A DNA stretch of 64,000 nucleotides from Acanthochlamys bracteata (GCA_019914995.1 CM034128.1:10993501-11057500); one strand, 5' to 3'. Shown: positions 47,084 to 60,741, numbered from the stretch's first letter. The notes: generated by a model not told the origin, from the letters alone. Made by a program: numbers and translations.

Positions 47084-48349
47084 ATGGCATCGTGTCTTCC
47101 GGCCACAACTGACTCAATTGCTCAAGCTTTGGAAACCAATAACCCATCTGAAGCCATTTCCATCCTCTACCGAATTCTTGATAATCCTTCTACTTCATCG
47201 GAGGCTCTACGCATAAAAGAGCAGGCAATTTCTAATCTTTCAGACCTCCTCAGGCAAGAGAAAAGAGCTGAGGAGCTAAGGAGCCTTCTGACTCAATTAA
47301 GGCCATTCTTTACTGTGATTCCTAAAGCAAAAACTGCTAAAATCGTGAGAGGAATAATTGATGCAGTAGCAAAGATACCAGGAACCTCTGACCTTCAAAT
47401 ATCTCTATGCAAGGAGATGGTTGAGTGGACCCGTGCAGAAAAGCGGACATTCCTTCGTCAGCGTGTGGAAGCTCGACTCGCAGCTCTTCTGATGGAAAAC
47501 AAAGAATACACAGAAGCTTTATCCCTTCTTTCAGGCCTGGTGAAAGAGGTGCGAAGACTTGATGATAAGTTATTGTTGGTGGACATTGACTTGCTGGAGA
47601 GCAAGCTCCATTTCTCACTGAGGAATCTGCCCAAGGCTAAGGCGGCACTTACTGCTGCAAGAACAGCAGCTAATGCAATATATGTGCCTCCTGCACAGCA
47701 GGGTACCATAGATTTGCAGAGCGGAATCCTTCATGCAGAAGAGAAGGATTACAAGACTGCATACAGCTACTTCTTCGAGGCATTTGAAGCTTTCAATGCG
47801 CTTGAAGATCCTCGTGCTGTCTTCAGTCTCAAATACATGCTTCTGTGTAAGATAATGGTGAACCAGGCGGATGATGTTGCCGGTATAATTTCTTCCAAGG
47901 CAGGTCTGCAGTATGTTGGCCCTGAGCTTGATGCTATGAAAGCTGTTGCAGATGCTCATTCTAAGCGCTCACTCAAGTATTTTGAAACTGCATTGAGAGA
48001 TTACAGGGCTCAGTTGGAGGACGATCCAATTGTCCACAGGCACCTCTCTTCTTTGTATGACACCCTTTTGGAGCAGAACCTCTGCCGGTTAATTGAACCG
48101 TACTCGCAAGTGGAGATTGTTCATGTTGCTGAGCTAATTGAGCTGCCTGTTGATCATGTGGAAAAGAAGCTGTCTCAGATGATCTTGGACAAGAAGTTTG
48201 CTGGGACCCTAGATCAGGGAGCAGGTTGCCTCATTATTTTTGAAGACCCTAAACCTGATGCAATTTTCCCAGCAACCCTTGACACGATTGAGAACATTGC
48301 CAAAGTTGTTGACAGTTTGTATGTCCGTTCTGCCAAGATTATGGCTTAG
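47084..48349 (+). CDS. RPN6: 26S proteasome lid subunit RPN6 (PSMD11)
   Basis: Single-exon CDS of 421 residues. RPN6 is a PCI-domain subunit of the 19S lid that clamps lid, ATPase ring and 20S core together. The N-terminal three-quarters is an alpha-solenoid of TPR-like helical pairs (RLDDKLLLVDIDLLESKLHF, QQGTIDLQSGILHAEEKDY). The C-terminal PCI winged helix (LCRLIEPYSQVEIVHVAELI) and the terminal helix ENIAKVVDSLYVRSAKIMA are intact. The Met at 47084 (MASCLPATTDSIAQAL) is chosen because it directly follows the leader-intron acceptor and matches the family N-terminus. The upstream Met at 47057 lies within the intron. No damage seen. Confidence 0.97.
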   Translation: MASCLPATTDSIAQALETNNPSEAISILYRILDNPSTSSEALRIKEQAISNLSDLLRQEKRAEELRSLLTQLRPFFTVIPKAKTAKIVRGIIDAVAKIPGTSDLQISLCKEMVEWTRAEKRTFLRQRVEARLAALLMENKEYTEALSLLSGLVKEVRRLDDKLLLVDIDLLESKLHFSLRNLPKAKAALTAARTAANAIYVPPAQQGTIDLQSGILHAEEKDYKTAYSYFFEAFEAFNALEDPRAVFSLKYMLLCKIMVNQADDVAGIISSKAGLQYVGPELDAMKAVADAHSKRSLKYFETALRDYRAQLEDDPIVHRHLSSLYDTLLEQNLCRLIEPYSQVEIVHVAELIELPVDHVEKKLSQMILDKKFAGTLDQGAGCLIIFEDPKPDAIFPATLDTIENIAKVVDSLYVRSAKIMA

Positions 48350-49206
48350 GTTTTACCTGGCTTTATTATAGGCTTCATTATGTTGGTATTAATCAGGAAA
48401 AGGAGCATGTTTGTTAGACTACTTTCGGATGTTATTTTACTCTTCAGTTTATACGCATTGAAAGTTCTTATGTTCTCTGCGAATGTTAGTGCCCAGAAGT
48501 TGTCTACCATAGCAGTTATGAACACAATTCAGTAGAATCCTTGTGCTAGCAGTCTGTGTTGTTTCTCACTTTGCTGATGTAATTGACTGGTTAAACCGGG
48601 CAGGTTTTTTTATCAGATTCATTATCGTATTGTTCCTTTAAATACATGAATAATTAGTATGCTGATCCACTGATTTTGCTTTGAACTCTCCCAGAAATCA
48701 GTCTGATGTTTCTGTGAATTGAGAAACTTGCAGCTAGCTCTCTTCGTGGAATTAGTACTATAGGTAGTTTCTGCCTTCTGTACAAATTTCTCATGGCACG
48801 GTAAATTATCAGAAATCATAATATCCTAGTATCTAGTTCACATTGTTATAATTACAATTTGTCTACCCATTCTTACACGCCGGAGAAGCAACACTCCGAC
48901 TTGACCTGCAGCTTCCATAATTTTATTTCTTTTTACAACCATGAAGATACTTTAGCTGATATGCAAAGCGGCACCAGCATATCCCACAATTTTCAAGATA
49001 AAGATGAATACTAGAATGAATTAGCAATGGTTAGAGATGCCAGCCTCCCATCAGCTTTCAGAACTGCGACTAAGGGGACATGAAATGAGTAACATTGTCC
49101 CATACTGTAAGAACCTGACTTCACAAACTTGACCACGGAGCTTATGTGCTGCTTGAAAGATTCGTCTTGTAGCATCTTTGATGTTTTATAATTAGGAAAA
49201 ACTAAT
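48350..49206. other. Region between RPN6 and the PARC6 relic
   Basis: RPN6 3' UTR for the first few hundred bases. The remainder has no recognised gene. The open frame 49011-49229 (-) overlaps the last pseudogene exon in another frame and is not supported. Confidence 0.5.
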
Positions 49207-52200
49207 CTAAATTTGGATGTCATTACCAAAGAATTTCATATGCCATCACGTTGTCTTTTCAGAATGTAATTGGTTCTATAAAAACTGCAGTATGTAAAGA
49301 AATGAGAAAAAAAGATGAATAAGTATCAGACTGAAAAGGTAAAGTGAAATAATAGATGTTCACTCATTAAAAGTACCTGTAGTAATTTGGATTTTTTGGT
49401 TGGGATTCATCAACTAGCTGAGCAGCTTCCTGCAGCACTGCCTCAACATCAGCAACTTCATTGCCATCTCCAATGGAAATAATATCTACCCGTTCAATAG
49501 ACATTTCCAATAGAACGAACTTCCAGAAGCATGCTTTGGCGTTTGCTGAACTTGCCAAGTCTAGCCACTTATAATCAGAACAAACAAACTAAGCAAGATC
49601 GTATGCGCACAAAGTAAGTAAGACTTGAAATTACAGGCCCTATACAAAGTCAAATTTACAATTATGTACCTTCGAAAGCATTGGTTCTTCAAGAATCCCA
49701 GCAAGCATCTGGATGTGATGATCTGGACTTAATACATCAGCTTTAAGTTCCTGCCATTGCTTCAGCTTCCTCCTGAGGCATAACCTGCTTTTGCAGCACA
49801 TGACAAACAGTAGCTGGTGCAACAGGCAACGATAACACATCATCTTCTGGCCATGCATTTCTGAAAGTTCCTGCACTTGGTGCATGCTTAAGTTGTTGAC
49901 TGATATCTCTCAACCACATACCAAGGTTACCTAAACTATTTCTAAGTTCAGAACTCCTTTCTGATTTTGAAGAAAGTTGCATCAAAGAAAGGACAGTAGG
50001 GTGGTTCAACCTCTAATGAGCTGAGTGCATCTTATGACCAGCTTTGGAATTGTCTAATTGCGTACTGAGTTCAAATGTACAAAGAAACACAAAGCCAACA
50101 AGAGTAACTAATGCATATCTTCCGCTGATTCCATCAGTCAACCACCAGCCATCCCAGGATCTAGTCTGAACTTCAAAATTTCTCTTCAAATGAACATAGG
50201 AACCAGTTGCTATGCTGTCATTAGTACTTTTCCCTACGATTTGGCTCTGCGAGCAGGATGCTGCTAGTTGCTTTACTGCCTCTCCTAGATGCCTTGTTGT
50301 TATATGCGATTAATCCACAGAACTTTTCTGGTTTTGTCACTGATTTTTGCTTTCTGCCACTCAAACTCCTCTTTGGACTACTGAAAAAGTTTGCCTGAGA
50401 ATGAGAATATAAACTCAATCTATATTTCTGACCAAGTAAACTTTTAAAACTCGAGTTCTATAGAACTTAACAAAGATGGTGAGCACTCTCTAGTATCAGG
50501 AAAGGCATTAAGAACAGAATCCTTCAGCCACGTTTCCTGGTTAAGTTCAGCAGGTCGTCTGGCATAAGACAATATCAAACTTAAGGAAAGTACTCATGCA
50601 TTGTTTTACATGTACCTTATTATGAAACTGATTGCAAGTAGTACAAATTAGGTATGCAGAATTTTATAAGTGATTGAAGGTCCATGATTACACATAAGGT
50701 AGAATTGTTTATACGTGATTGACAGTCCATGGTATTACAACAAATTTCTCATAACAATCCAACTCTTTTAAGTTGTTTCTTCATTATGGGTTACATTAAG
50801 GTTATGATTCGAAGGTAGAGGTCTCACAAAGTTACTAAACATTTGCTTTCCTAACCTTCAAGCTTCAGTATTGTCTTGAAAAGCTAAATCTAAGTTAAGT
50901 AAATAACAATACAGAATTAACAAGGCCAGTGGCATCAGTAAAAGGAAGAACTATAAGGCCTGAAGCCACTAAGGTTTGAGTTCAATAGGTATAATTACTA
51001 TAAACATGGTGTGTTGAGACCAAAATGACTAAGTCACCTAAGATGACATAGTCCATGCTCGGTGAGTTTACTCGTTTGAGACGAAGGCTTGACACATCTT
51101 TGAAGCAGAGGAGGAGACGATTTAGCGTGTCATGTTTGAGATTTATGCAAAGTCAATACCTAGAATCATGAGATATCAACAACTGGAACCAGCAAACAGG
51201 AGAAGAACAGAAATAGCTACTCTGGCAGTTGACCATGTAACAGATAAAAGTTTAGCTCTTTTGGTCGGTAAAAAAAATAGTCCACCAATTCCACTATGCC
51301 AATCAAATATTCCTAGTTGAGTTGTGTATAATCATCATATCAAGTAATATAGCAGGATATAAATACCAGTGAGTCTTTCTTCTCCTTATGTGGAGCAGTC
51401 GACTCACGATTCCACAAAGCAGAATTTCTGTTGCTTCCAAGTTGGTTAAGCTTTTGAATAGCTGCATTACCTCCCTGCCAAAAGATGTTCAATTCATTGA
51501 AACATAGAAGTCAGGACAAGTAAAGAGCAAACAAGCACATACCTGTTCGAGAAATAATGAGCAGTATGCTTCCTCAAATCTCAATCTATACCATCTGATG
51601 CAAGCAAGCATTCACAAATAGTTTTTGCTTCTTTATCAGCAGTCAATAGAGATAAAATGGAATGACCTTGACAGACCAAAATCACGGTCTCAACGTCAAC
51701 TGAGAGAAGAGAGTACCAGATAAGTTTGTTTTGTAGAGAAACCAAGGGTTAAATGAGCAATCATAGACTTGTAAAAGCAATTGAAATCAATTACAGCTCT
51801 TTGACTTTGAGGCTCAAGCGATTTCCTGTTCTCGCGTGTAATTGCTAAGGTATTCCATGAAACAAGATCAACTTATTTCCCTTGCCATGAGTTTATTAAT
51901 TGCTTGATTCAGGAAGCAAGGCCAGTCTTGAACTCTACAGGAAGATTCAACATCAAGACCTTGCCTAAGCAATTCACGCAGAGAAGAAATTGCCTGGCTT
52001 CTCCGACCTGTGCTTTCAGGTGTCTGGGGAATCCCAAGTATCTCAAAGGTAAAGCAGGTGCTAGCTCTTGCAGTGATTCTTCGATCTGAGAAATAGCCAA
52101 AAGATTACTCAGCCAAGGGATAGTAAACAATGAGGTACCAATGAGCAAGAGAGGGCTTGCCTGTGACAGCAGTGGCATCTTTTCAAGTAATATCTTGCTC

Positions 52201-53855
52201 CTTAGAAGACATTGAGCACAAGCTAAGGCTTCAAAACCTTCAAATATCATATTCTTTTCAAGAGCAGACTTCGCAATTGAACACTAAAAGAAATGTACAA
52301 ATACAGTCAATAAACTGAGGCTACAGCTTCTAGTAACAGGGCAAGAAACTATCAGTAACTTTTTACATATATTGTACCTCAGCTAGTGCTTGATAAGTAA
52401 ATCATGAACGTAGGGCTTCCCATCTGGAAGCTGGAGAGCTTTTCGACCAATATCAAGAACAAGTTTCTTGCCCTGTTACATCATGTGACATCATGTGAAG
52501 ACAGAATGAGATTGACCATCACAAAAAGAAGCAAATCACTTCCTCTTATTTCCTTCAGAAGAATATTTTATTTATTATAAATATACTAAAGGGATAATGG
52601 GATATACCTAGCCATAAATTAATGGCAAAAAAGGAACTAAACAACAAGATTAGATTTATTTAGCTAAATGTTTTCACATATCAATAAGAAATCATCTCTG
52701 CTACAACATGGACATGTAAGCAAATAACAGTAGCATGGGAGGCCAATGATATTTTCAAGAGGAGATTAGCAATGTTTTGGTTAATATTTTCACGCCCTTA
52801 GGGGCATAGAAGGTTAACCAAAACAAGTCTCAGTAAACTGATAGTATTACACCCCCACCAATAGCCCTCCACTGAGGAATTATACAAATTGCATCAATAA
52901 TATCGAGAAACCAGCTACAGGGGGCTGACATACCTCTTGGAGGAGGCATAAAGCACCAAGCAACCAAGCCCACGGTAAGAGAACATCTTGGAGGAACCTT
53001 TTCCTTCATATTCCAGCATACTCTGGTTCAAAGTAGCTTGTCCCTTATATCCATCAAGAGATCCTGAAAACAGAAACAAAAACAAAAGAGGAAAAAAAGG
53101 TGAACATGTAGAATTTTTACTGATATTTGAAGTACGGTCCATACCACCTTTTCCAATAATTTTACTTGAAATAATATAATGACTATTAAAATTCAAGTTC
53201 AATGTTAGTATATGTAGAGCAGTGAACAACATACAAATATCTTACATTCGCTTCCATATAACTGATATAACAATTGCCCCATGTAAAAACATGTAAAATC
53301 AAGGATCAACTACGCTATTATTAGACAACAGAAAGAGCACCAGATTCGAGCATCATTCACAGATTGCATCCTCACGAATAACATTTCGCTAAAACACACA
53401 ACATTAAGAACAGAACTACACAAATAATTATTAACATAAACTATTCTATCAGTAACAAAACACATAAACCAAAATTATTAGTATATCTAATCAACGTGGA
53501 AACATGAGACGATTACTAACCTTCAACAAGCTATTCGACGAACGCCAACAATCAACAATCGAAAACTGCATCTCTCATTTCGTAAAACAAACACTCGTAC
53601 CTGATAAGAAGTCACAGGAATCTGCAAACACTTTCTGATCTGCCCACATTTCTCCCCCGTCACCCTCGCCGGAGCTTCGGCGACTTTGACATGTACAAGC
53701 ACCGAAACTTCTCTTCGCTTCACCGGTCCCGAAGCCCGCGATCGAGAATAGAGTGGGAGTAATGTGCATGATGATGAAGGAAACTGCCGGTCTTCGACAG
53801 CGGCGCGGCCGAGCCGCGGCGGATCGGAGGTGAATAAAGAGTGAACAAGCGCCAT
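49207..53855 (-). pseudogene. PARC6: Unprocessed PARC6/CDP1 (plastid division) pseudogene
   Basis: PARC6 is the chloroplast inner-envelope paralogue of ARC6 that positions the division ring through PDV1. Its exon order is preserved with introns: exon 1 (53601-53855, transit-like, ending IPVTSYQ), the DLLMDIRDKLL and PWAWLLGALCLLQE exon near 52920-53070, KKLVLDIGRKALQLPDGKPYVHDLL near 52390-52470, QIEESLQELAPALPLRYLG near 52000-52120, GGNAAIQKLNQLGSNRNSAL near 51440, the region around the membrane segment (LVTLVGFVFLCTF) near 50100, EEAEAM..QWQELKADVLSPD near 49700, AQLVDESQPKNPNYYR near 49390, and the tail NDIQI at 49207. Single-base losses and stops break the frame in at least six exons, so no full protein is possible. 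Retained introns mark a duplicated gene, not a retrocopy. Confidence 0.88.
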
Positions 53856-55026
53856 TTGTCTAAACTCTACAGTGAGAAAAAACACAAACAAATTTGATGT
53901 TACTATTTATACCTTGAGAATGAAGTTTACAAATATCGGACCGATTGAACTTTATTTTCATGATCAGGCCTACATTGAAAGTTAAAAATAAATGGACCAA
54001 TGAGGTTCAACTTAAAGGGTGTGGGATAGATATTGCAAAAGCTTTCTATTCTAGCTGTTTTAGTGCTCTGTAACGTTAGTAGTTTCTTGACCGAATAAAT
54101 CGTTCCTGCCGATTCGGACTACAGAGACAAAGCAGTAAACCGTAGGACGTGTTTTAAATATTCGTAACTGAATTTCGTAAAAATAAAAAATAAGAAGTAA
54201 AGTTTATTAAAAAATGTAGTAAAAGTGAAATTCAATATTTGTGTTTCAATAAGTTTTAAAAATATGTTGAAAATTGAAAAATATAATTGTATTAAAAAAT
54301 ATACAAATAAAAAAGTTAAAACTAAAATTCCGTATGTGAAAGTAAAATTTTGAATTTTTTATGTAATTAAAACATATGAACTGTTTAGAACTTAAAATCT
54401 GGCAGAAAAAATAAAATTACGGGTGTTTGAAATACGCCCTTAGCTAGAACCAAGTTATTAATTGCCAAATGTATATAAAACCAACATGGTTAAAAAAATT
54501 GAACAGAACCAATTGCTCATTCATGGATATAACGTTTGGAAAGTGGAAACTAAAAGATTGTAACACCTTACAATCTCATAAAACAAAAGGAAATAGCCAA
54601 TACAACAAAGGAGACGGACCACAAACGAAGCACAGGGTAATACACTGTATTACAATTAGCTAGTCAAATATACAGACAAGACATAAGCAAGAACCCTCAG
54701 CTATGTTTACAAAATATACAGATAAAGTAACAATTCTGCATCCTCTTGTTAGCCTACTATCAACAAATATGCTGCCGATAGGAAAGTTCCTGGGAGACGG
54801 CTTTCACAAGGGCATTTGTTAGGGGTCGGTCATGAGGGTGCAGCTTCTCGATCCATTAGGTCCACACCTGTGTGCCATATATATGTCAGTCAGATTGTTT
54901 ATTCCTTACAAAGTGCGTAAGCAAATGGCAAAAGAAAATTACTAAAGAAAAAACACAGACACAAACGATTAGAAGCAAAGATATCTTCATCTTAACTGAT
55001 AGCAACATGCAAATGGAACACATCAC
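53856..55026. other. Region between the PARC6 relic and the JmjC gene
   Basis: Contains another MITE-like element at about 54148-54442, with ends resembling GGACGTGTTTTAAATA / GTTTGAAATACGCCC (a degenerate terminal inverted repeat) and an AT-rich body. The 3' UTR of the JmjC gene probably fills 54.6-55.0 kb, where an acceptor-like site precedes GTGTGGACCTAATGG. No other gene recognised. Confidence 0.45.
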
Positions 55027-58000
55027 TCACTTTTTCTTTAGTTCTAGTATGTCCTTTATAACCTGCTGCAAAGCATAAAGAGCCATTTTCTTCACCTGTA
55101 CAACGGATTTAAACATAATGCTAAGAGATTTAGCTTAAAAGATAGAATAAAATGCCACAAGCGAAAACAAAATGTCATTAAAGAGTAATTGACCTCCAGC
55201 TTATCTTCCTTAGCCCTGTGTTCGGGAGGAAGTGTACGAAATTCTTCCGTCAATCTGACACACTCCCGAATATTTTCAGGAGAAACAAAGTCGAGCGCGA
55301 CCTTTATACATGACTGCTCAATAAGGTAAAGTGCAGATCATCAGATTCAAAGTAACTGAATCAACCGACCCAAGAACAAGATTAAACTTGAGTTGACAAA
55401 CATACCTTAAGATTTCTTACTTGATGGGGACACCCAGCTGGAATAAACACAGCTTCACCAAGCTTCTGCTCAAAAGTCCAAGGCTCAATCCCTTCAAGAA
55501 AACCAAACCATGGACATTTTGTCAGCGAAAAGATATACATATAAGCATTAATTGAGTAGGTAATCTGACAGAATCGTGCAACTACAACGAACCAAATTCC
55601 TCCTTAAGCCGCTTCTTATGTTCCATGGTTAGGTAGAAAGACTGGTCATGAATAGGATGATACACCTACATTCAATCAACTCAAGCCAGTCAAAGAAGGA
55701 TTACAAAGTATAAATGCTATGGTACTAGTCATACTGCATACTCTTACCTCTTCAACAGGGCAACAATATATATGCCTAAACTCTCGAGCATGCTTTCTGA
55801 GGTATTCTGCCAATTTTGACACATCCTCTCTACGGAAAATATCCCATAAGGCACCACCTTCTGGAGGTTCTGAAACTACATCCATGGAAACATCCAGCTG
55901 CCCACTCATCCTCATGTCTCCAACATCTGTAGAGCTTGTAGACTGTGCTGGACGAGTGAAGTTTTCTATCAAAACATTGTTAGTCTCCTCACAAGTCTCT
56001 CCTTTAAAAGCAGCAGATTCAGGATCACAATTCATTTCAATGTCAGAATTTATGGTCTCATGAGGCAGTTTCTTAGGTTCTTCAGTAATTGGTAAATTGT
56101 TCGTATCTACTTCTTGTTCGAGATCCTCATTGATAATTTCAGTTCCAATATTACTTTCAGGGACTTCATGAGTAGTACCACCGACTGGTCCAGAAGATTG
56201 GGAAATAGTTCTGTCACTACTTACGGCAGCAGATTTCCCTGGACATGGCACAGAGGCACTCCTCATGTCCCGAACATCCACATTGTCTGAACCCTGGGGT
56301 AGATCGCTGCAATTCCGCACTCCAGAGGCCTTTTTATGCTGTTGCTCCAAAACTTCTTCAGAGCCTGTGGCTTCTTTATTAAGCTTCTCCTCCGTCTCCT
56401 TGACTTTAGTGTTCTCAGTTTCTTTAGGAGCAATATCATTCTTTTGTGTAGAAGATTGGAAAATCACTGCCTCATCACTTCCTATAGCAGATTTATCTGC
56501 GGATGGCAAAGAGGTATTCTTCATGTATCCAACTTCTGCAATGGCCCCGCCCTGCACTATGACACTGCAAGTTTGCATCTGACAAGAGCCACTGTTCTCA
56601 CAAGATCCCGGTTTGGAGGCTGCAGAAACTGGCCCCATATTAATTTTACGCTTCCCCTCACTCTCCTCAACTTTTGTGTTTTCCGAACTTCCATGAGCAA
56701 GGTTGCCTTCTACCCCAGATAATTGGAAGACTTCCCCATTTTCAGGAATACCTTTCCGTAAGGATGAGATATCATTGTCTTTGTCATGTGCTTCATGATA
56801 ATAAGCATGTTCTCTTATATCTTGATCTCGATGTTGCTTCTTCAACCTTTCTATTTTAGGTAGCTGTCTCTCCATGAGTCTTACTTCAGCTGTATGTGTC
56901 AACACATTTACCTAGAAGTTGATAAAGTATAAGAGACATTTGATCAAGAAAGCAACGAAATATCGTGATATGAAAAGCAATGTAGGAAATCCTGTAAGGA
57001 AACCAAAGGGGCAGTATTAGGTTACTGATCCTAGAGAAAAGACCCAAGTAAATCAATTAATTATCCTTGCAGAATGCTAAACAACTAGATTATCATCCGA
57101 AGAACATGGGAACATAGAAATCAACAAGGTTAAAGTCAAAAACCTAGTTCCTACGCGATTAAAAACAGTTTGATGAAGAACCAAGATATTCTAGACACAA
57201 CTATAAGGTGCCATTCAGCAAATATATATCCACATACCGCATCAGACATATCGCAGTGGAGTTTAGTAACAGAATCTCCTCGGCCAAGTTCTTGAGAAAG
57301 GCCGTATGCAATATACGTTTTGGGCCCCAGGTCGGGCTTCAAAACCTCTTTCGGTAACTTTACTGCAAGATTGCAGGGTCCATACCTAGGATCTGTGTAC
57401 TCAGGGAATGGCAATGCTGTTATGAATTCTGCACCATGGCGTGGTAAACGCTCCTCAAACGAACTAGCAGGAGGCCAATCCTTGAGCTTGAGCATTTCAG
57501 GCCATAAATTCAAATGAGCTCTTCCCTCAGTATAACCAGTGAAAAACTGATGGATGTTTATCTCAACCTGCACGGCATCAGAGATGTGTGGCCAAGGTTA
57601 ATACATAACCTCATATTTGAGAAAAAAGAAACAGAAAATTTGCTTGGAACTAACCTCGCACCAATCCAAGCAATCAATTGCCTTAACTGCTAATAGTTCT
57701 GATTGAACCTTAGAATTAGCTGACTTTGTAGTTTCTCTCAAAGCGCGCCACATGACCATAGGCTCCCAGCTCAATCCAGATGTCGATTCAAGAACGTCAC
57801 GTACAATAACAGGCTCACCTTTGACCCAGTGCTTCTGAAAATGTTTAAGTTCACCCTCTACTATATCACTAGCCTTTGGACAGTACAAATAGTTATCATC
57901 AGAATTTTCTCTGCATGCTGCTTTTCTCAGCATCTGACTATTGGGATCAATCTCACCAGATGAAGTGAAACAGGAGCAACAGCTTGAAATGCTGGAAAGA

Positions 58001-60741
58001 TGAGGATATTCGCTACTTCTGGCGATTGCATCAGCTCTTTCTTCTAAACTACAAAGTAATACTTCTGGCAAGAGGCATTTTAACTCCATCAGGCTACCCT
58101 CACAACCACCAAAGTCCCTAGGCGGGCAAGGAATACCACCATCATTTTTGGCTTTCCACCTTTCCATAAGTGTTAGATGAGCTGAAGTGTCCTCATGAGT
58201 AACAGGTGAATCCTTTCGGCGTTCAATTATAACTTCTCTATCCCTATCTGCAACCTCCGGATATCCCCCATGGACATAATTCTTACCTCTGTCCTCATAT
58301 TCTACCATTTTCTTTCTTTCACCCCCTGGTATACAGCCTTCACGAAGTTCACGGCAACAACTAAGACATAGATCAAAGTTCTTACAGCTGGGGCAGCTTC
58401 TATGAAAATCGACAATAGATGTTTTGCAACCATCGCTGCTTATTTAAAGGGGAAAAAAGAAAAGAAGATTAGAGAACACTTAAGGAGTGATAAATGCAAA
58501 ACTGTCTGTCCCAAAAGAGCAAAGGAAGATGCATACCAATACAAGCGCTCATCCTTTTCACAGACAACTTGCTGTACTTTCAGTTCAGATGGGGGTACAC
58601 CTGATTTGGCAAAAAATGGACATGAAAATGCATGAACAAATAGAGTATAACAGTAAATGACTTTTATTTGGTGATACCTTGAATCTTGGCCTCGATTTCC
58701 TTCTCCTTTCTCTGTTCCAGAAGCATTTCTTTAAACCAGGGAATCAGCAGACGCAAAACATACAGAGAGTGCCTCAGTTTATCAGAATCCTTAAAGTTTC
58801 TCACTGGGGGCTACATGGAGCAAGGACATGTCAGTGTATGACCATTGAATACAAAGAACAAACAGCATAACATATACAATCCAACAGTAAGGAGAAAATA
58901 TGAAATACAAGACCTTAATTCCTTTCATGCGTAAGCATGCCTTGCAATTGCAATTATTGCGGCAAACTGGACACAGTGCCGCAAACTCATCTTCAGATAG
59001 GTTCGGATACCTATGAGAAGCCACTCATTTTAAAAGTATCACAAAGTATGAACAAGATAATTTAACTTGAGCATCAGCAGAGGTATGAAACATCAAGCAC
59101 TCAAGATGGCACCCCATGGGTAGTGTTTTTACGTCAGTATTGCAGTTAGAAATGAGCACCGCACAAAGAGAATAACCAAAACTTCAACTCCCATTGCAAG
59201 CTAGTAGATGGTGGGATGTAGCTCAGACTATGTGTTCTCATAATTCCTTCCAGAAAGCACATAGCATACACCACAACAATTTTTAGTCGAGTTAGTGTAA
59301 AAATGCATCACAACAGTCACGGTAACAAGTAGGTCCAGCCCACAAGTAGAACCCAGGAAGGACACAAAGATTTCATTTGCTTTAAGATAAGGCCTGGAAA
59401 GTGCACATACCAACGAGTCTTGCAGGGCAAGCAATATCTTCTCCTCCTACATGATGTACACCAGATGACTCTCCCTTTATCATTTCGCTGGCATTGGTGA
59501 CACATGAGAGCATCCTCACCCTTCAATGGCTTCTTCCTGGTACCCTGATGCTCAAAATGAGAGTTTAAAAAGTGTCAATTCTGCACATAAGATACAAATA
59601 AATTAGAAAATACTAATACATGAGTTCCAAAAGTTGATCACCTTAATACTTTTTTCCTCAGGTGATAAAGTCTCCCCAGAGTCCTTGAAAATAGTTGACA
59701 AGTAGGAACTCGGCTTCCTCCTGTTCAGGTCCTCATCACTGTCCTTCTCCTTCTTCCTAGAGGTCTTCTGATCCTATCACCAAATAATATCAAGAAATCA
59801 TCATAAATCCTGGATCATCACAGCCAAAAGGTAATCATCATAAATACTGAACCTTCACAGCCAAAAGGTAATCATCATAAATACCGAACCTTCACAGCCA
59901 AAGGACACAAACAAAATACTCGAATTGAAATTAAAACCAAGCTTCACCTCAGGCGCAGAACCTCCTCCACCTCCCGACTCGTCAACAATTAAGAACTTCC
60001 TCATCTTCCTCTTATTACTACTATTTCCATTATTCTTAGTCCTGCTGCTGGAGCCATTACTACTAGATACCATTTCAACCTTAGCACTAGAAGAAAAATT
60101 CTTCTTCCTCGCATTCCTTACTTCATCCTCTGCTTCTAAATCATTCCTCTTATGGCTCTCCCTATCCATAATCATCTCTTGCTCCAAACCCTAGAAAACA
60201 ATTTCAGAGATATCACAAAGCAGTCTCCACGCAAACAAATGCTACAAAATTAAAACTAAACTTGAAATCTAACTACTGAAGCAAAAGTTCCTTACTGATA
60301 CTAACAATTCCTACCAGATCCAAATCCTTCCGCATCCGCTTCTTTCCAGCATTACTCAACTCCTTCTCTAAACCCTAGAGACAAAAACAATTCCAACGAT
60401 CACACACCAACCAACAAAACTTCTCCAACAAATCCAAGAGAGGAGAAACACAAAGGAAAACATAAACAAACTCAAATTCTCACCTTACTATCTTCCTCTT
60501 CATCAGAAGACGAATCATTGTTTTCTCTTCGAGAAAAATTTCTACTTTCCCGTTTAAAAGAAGTACTAGAAGAATCCTTGGATCGTTTGATTTTCCCGGA
60601 TCGGTAGACGGTGTGGTAAACACACATGCCGCTATCTGGAGCGCGCGGCTTCTTGCAGCGCCATGACTTCCCATCGTTGCGCGTGCAACGCTCTTCATTC
60701 GGCAGCACCGCCGAACTCCCGCCGGATTCCTTCTTCGGCAT
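55027..60741 (-). CDS. KDM3/JMJ25-type histone H3K9 demethylase with WRC domain
   Basis: Fifteen exons close in phase (60484-60741, 60315-60374, 59948-60190, 59642-59773, 59411-59544, 58914-59010, 58678-58810, 58537-58600, 57655-58435, 57238-57567, 55748-56911, 55593-55665, 55406-55491, 55194-55313, 55027-55095), giving 1,247 residues. The N-terminal WRC motif has C-x9-C-x10-C-x2-H spacing ([15 protein letters not shown]). The double zinc-finger block runs from [15 protein letters not shown] to CKACLRMKG. The JmjC fold shows HCD (Fe-binding H and D) at about residue 738, and the second His in [13 protein letters not shown]. Relatives (IBM1, JMJ26, JMJ27, JMJ29) remove H3K9me1/2 in the nucleus and guard genes from silencing. 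Which paralogue this is cannot be decided by eye. Exon 11 carries an unusually long insert between HCD and [11 protein letters not shown]. Confidence 0.93.
59820..59905. repeat. 37-bp tandem repeat, 2.3 copies, in a JmjC-gene intron
   Basis: CCAAAAGGTAATCATCATAA starts at 59824 and 59861, and the unit begins again at 59898. Copies differ by about one base. Confidence 0.93.

Noticed and set aside
49011-49229. 72-codon minus-strand ORF after the PARC6 relic
   Set aside because: It overlaps the last PARC6 pseudogene exon in a shifted frame (the real tail ends NDIQI) and has no family signature.
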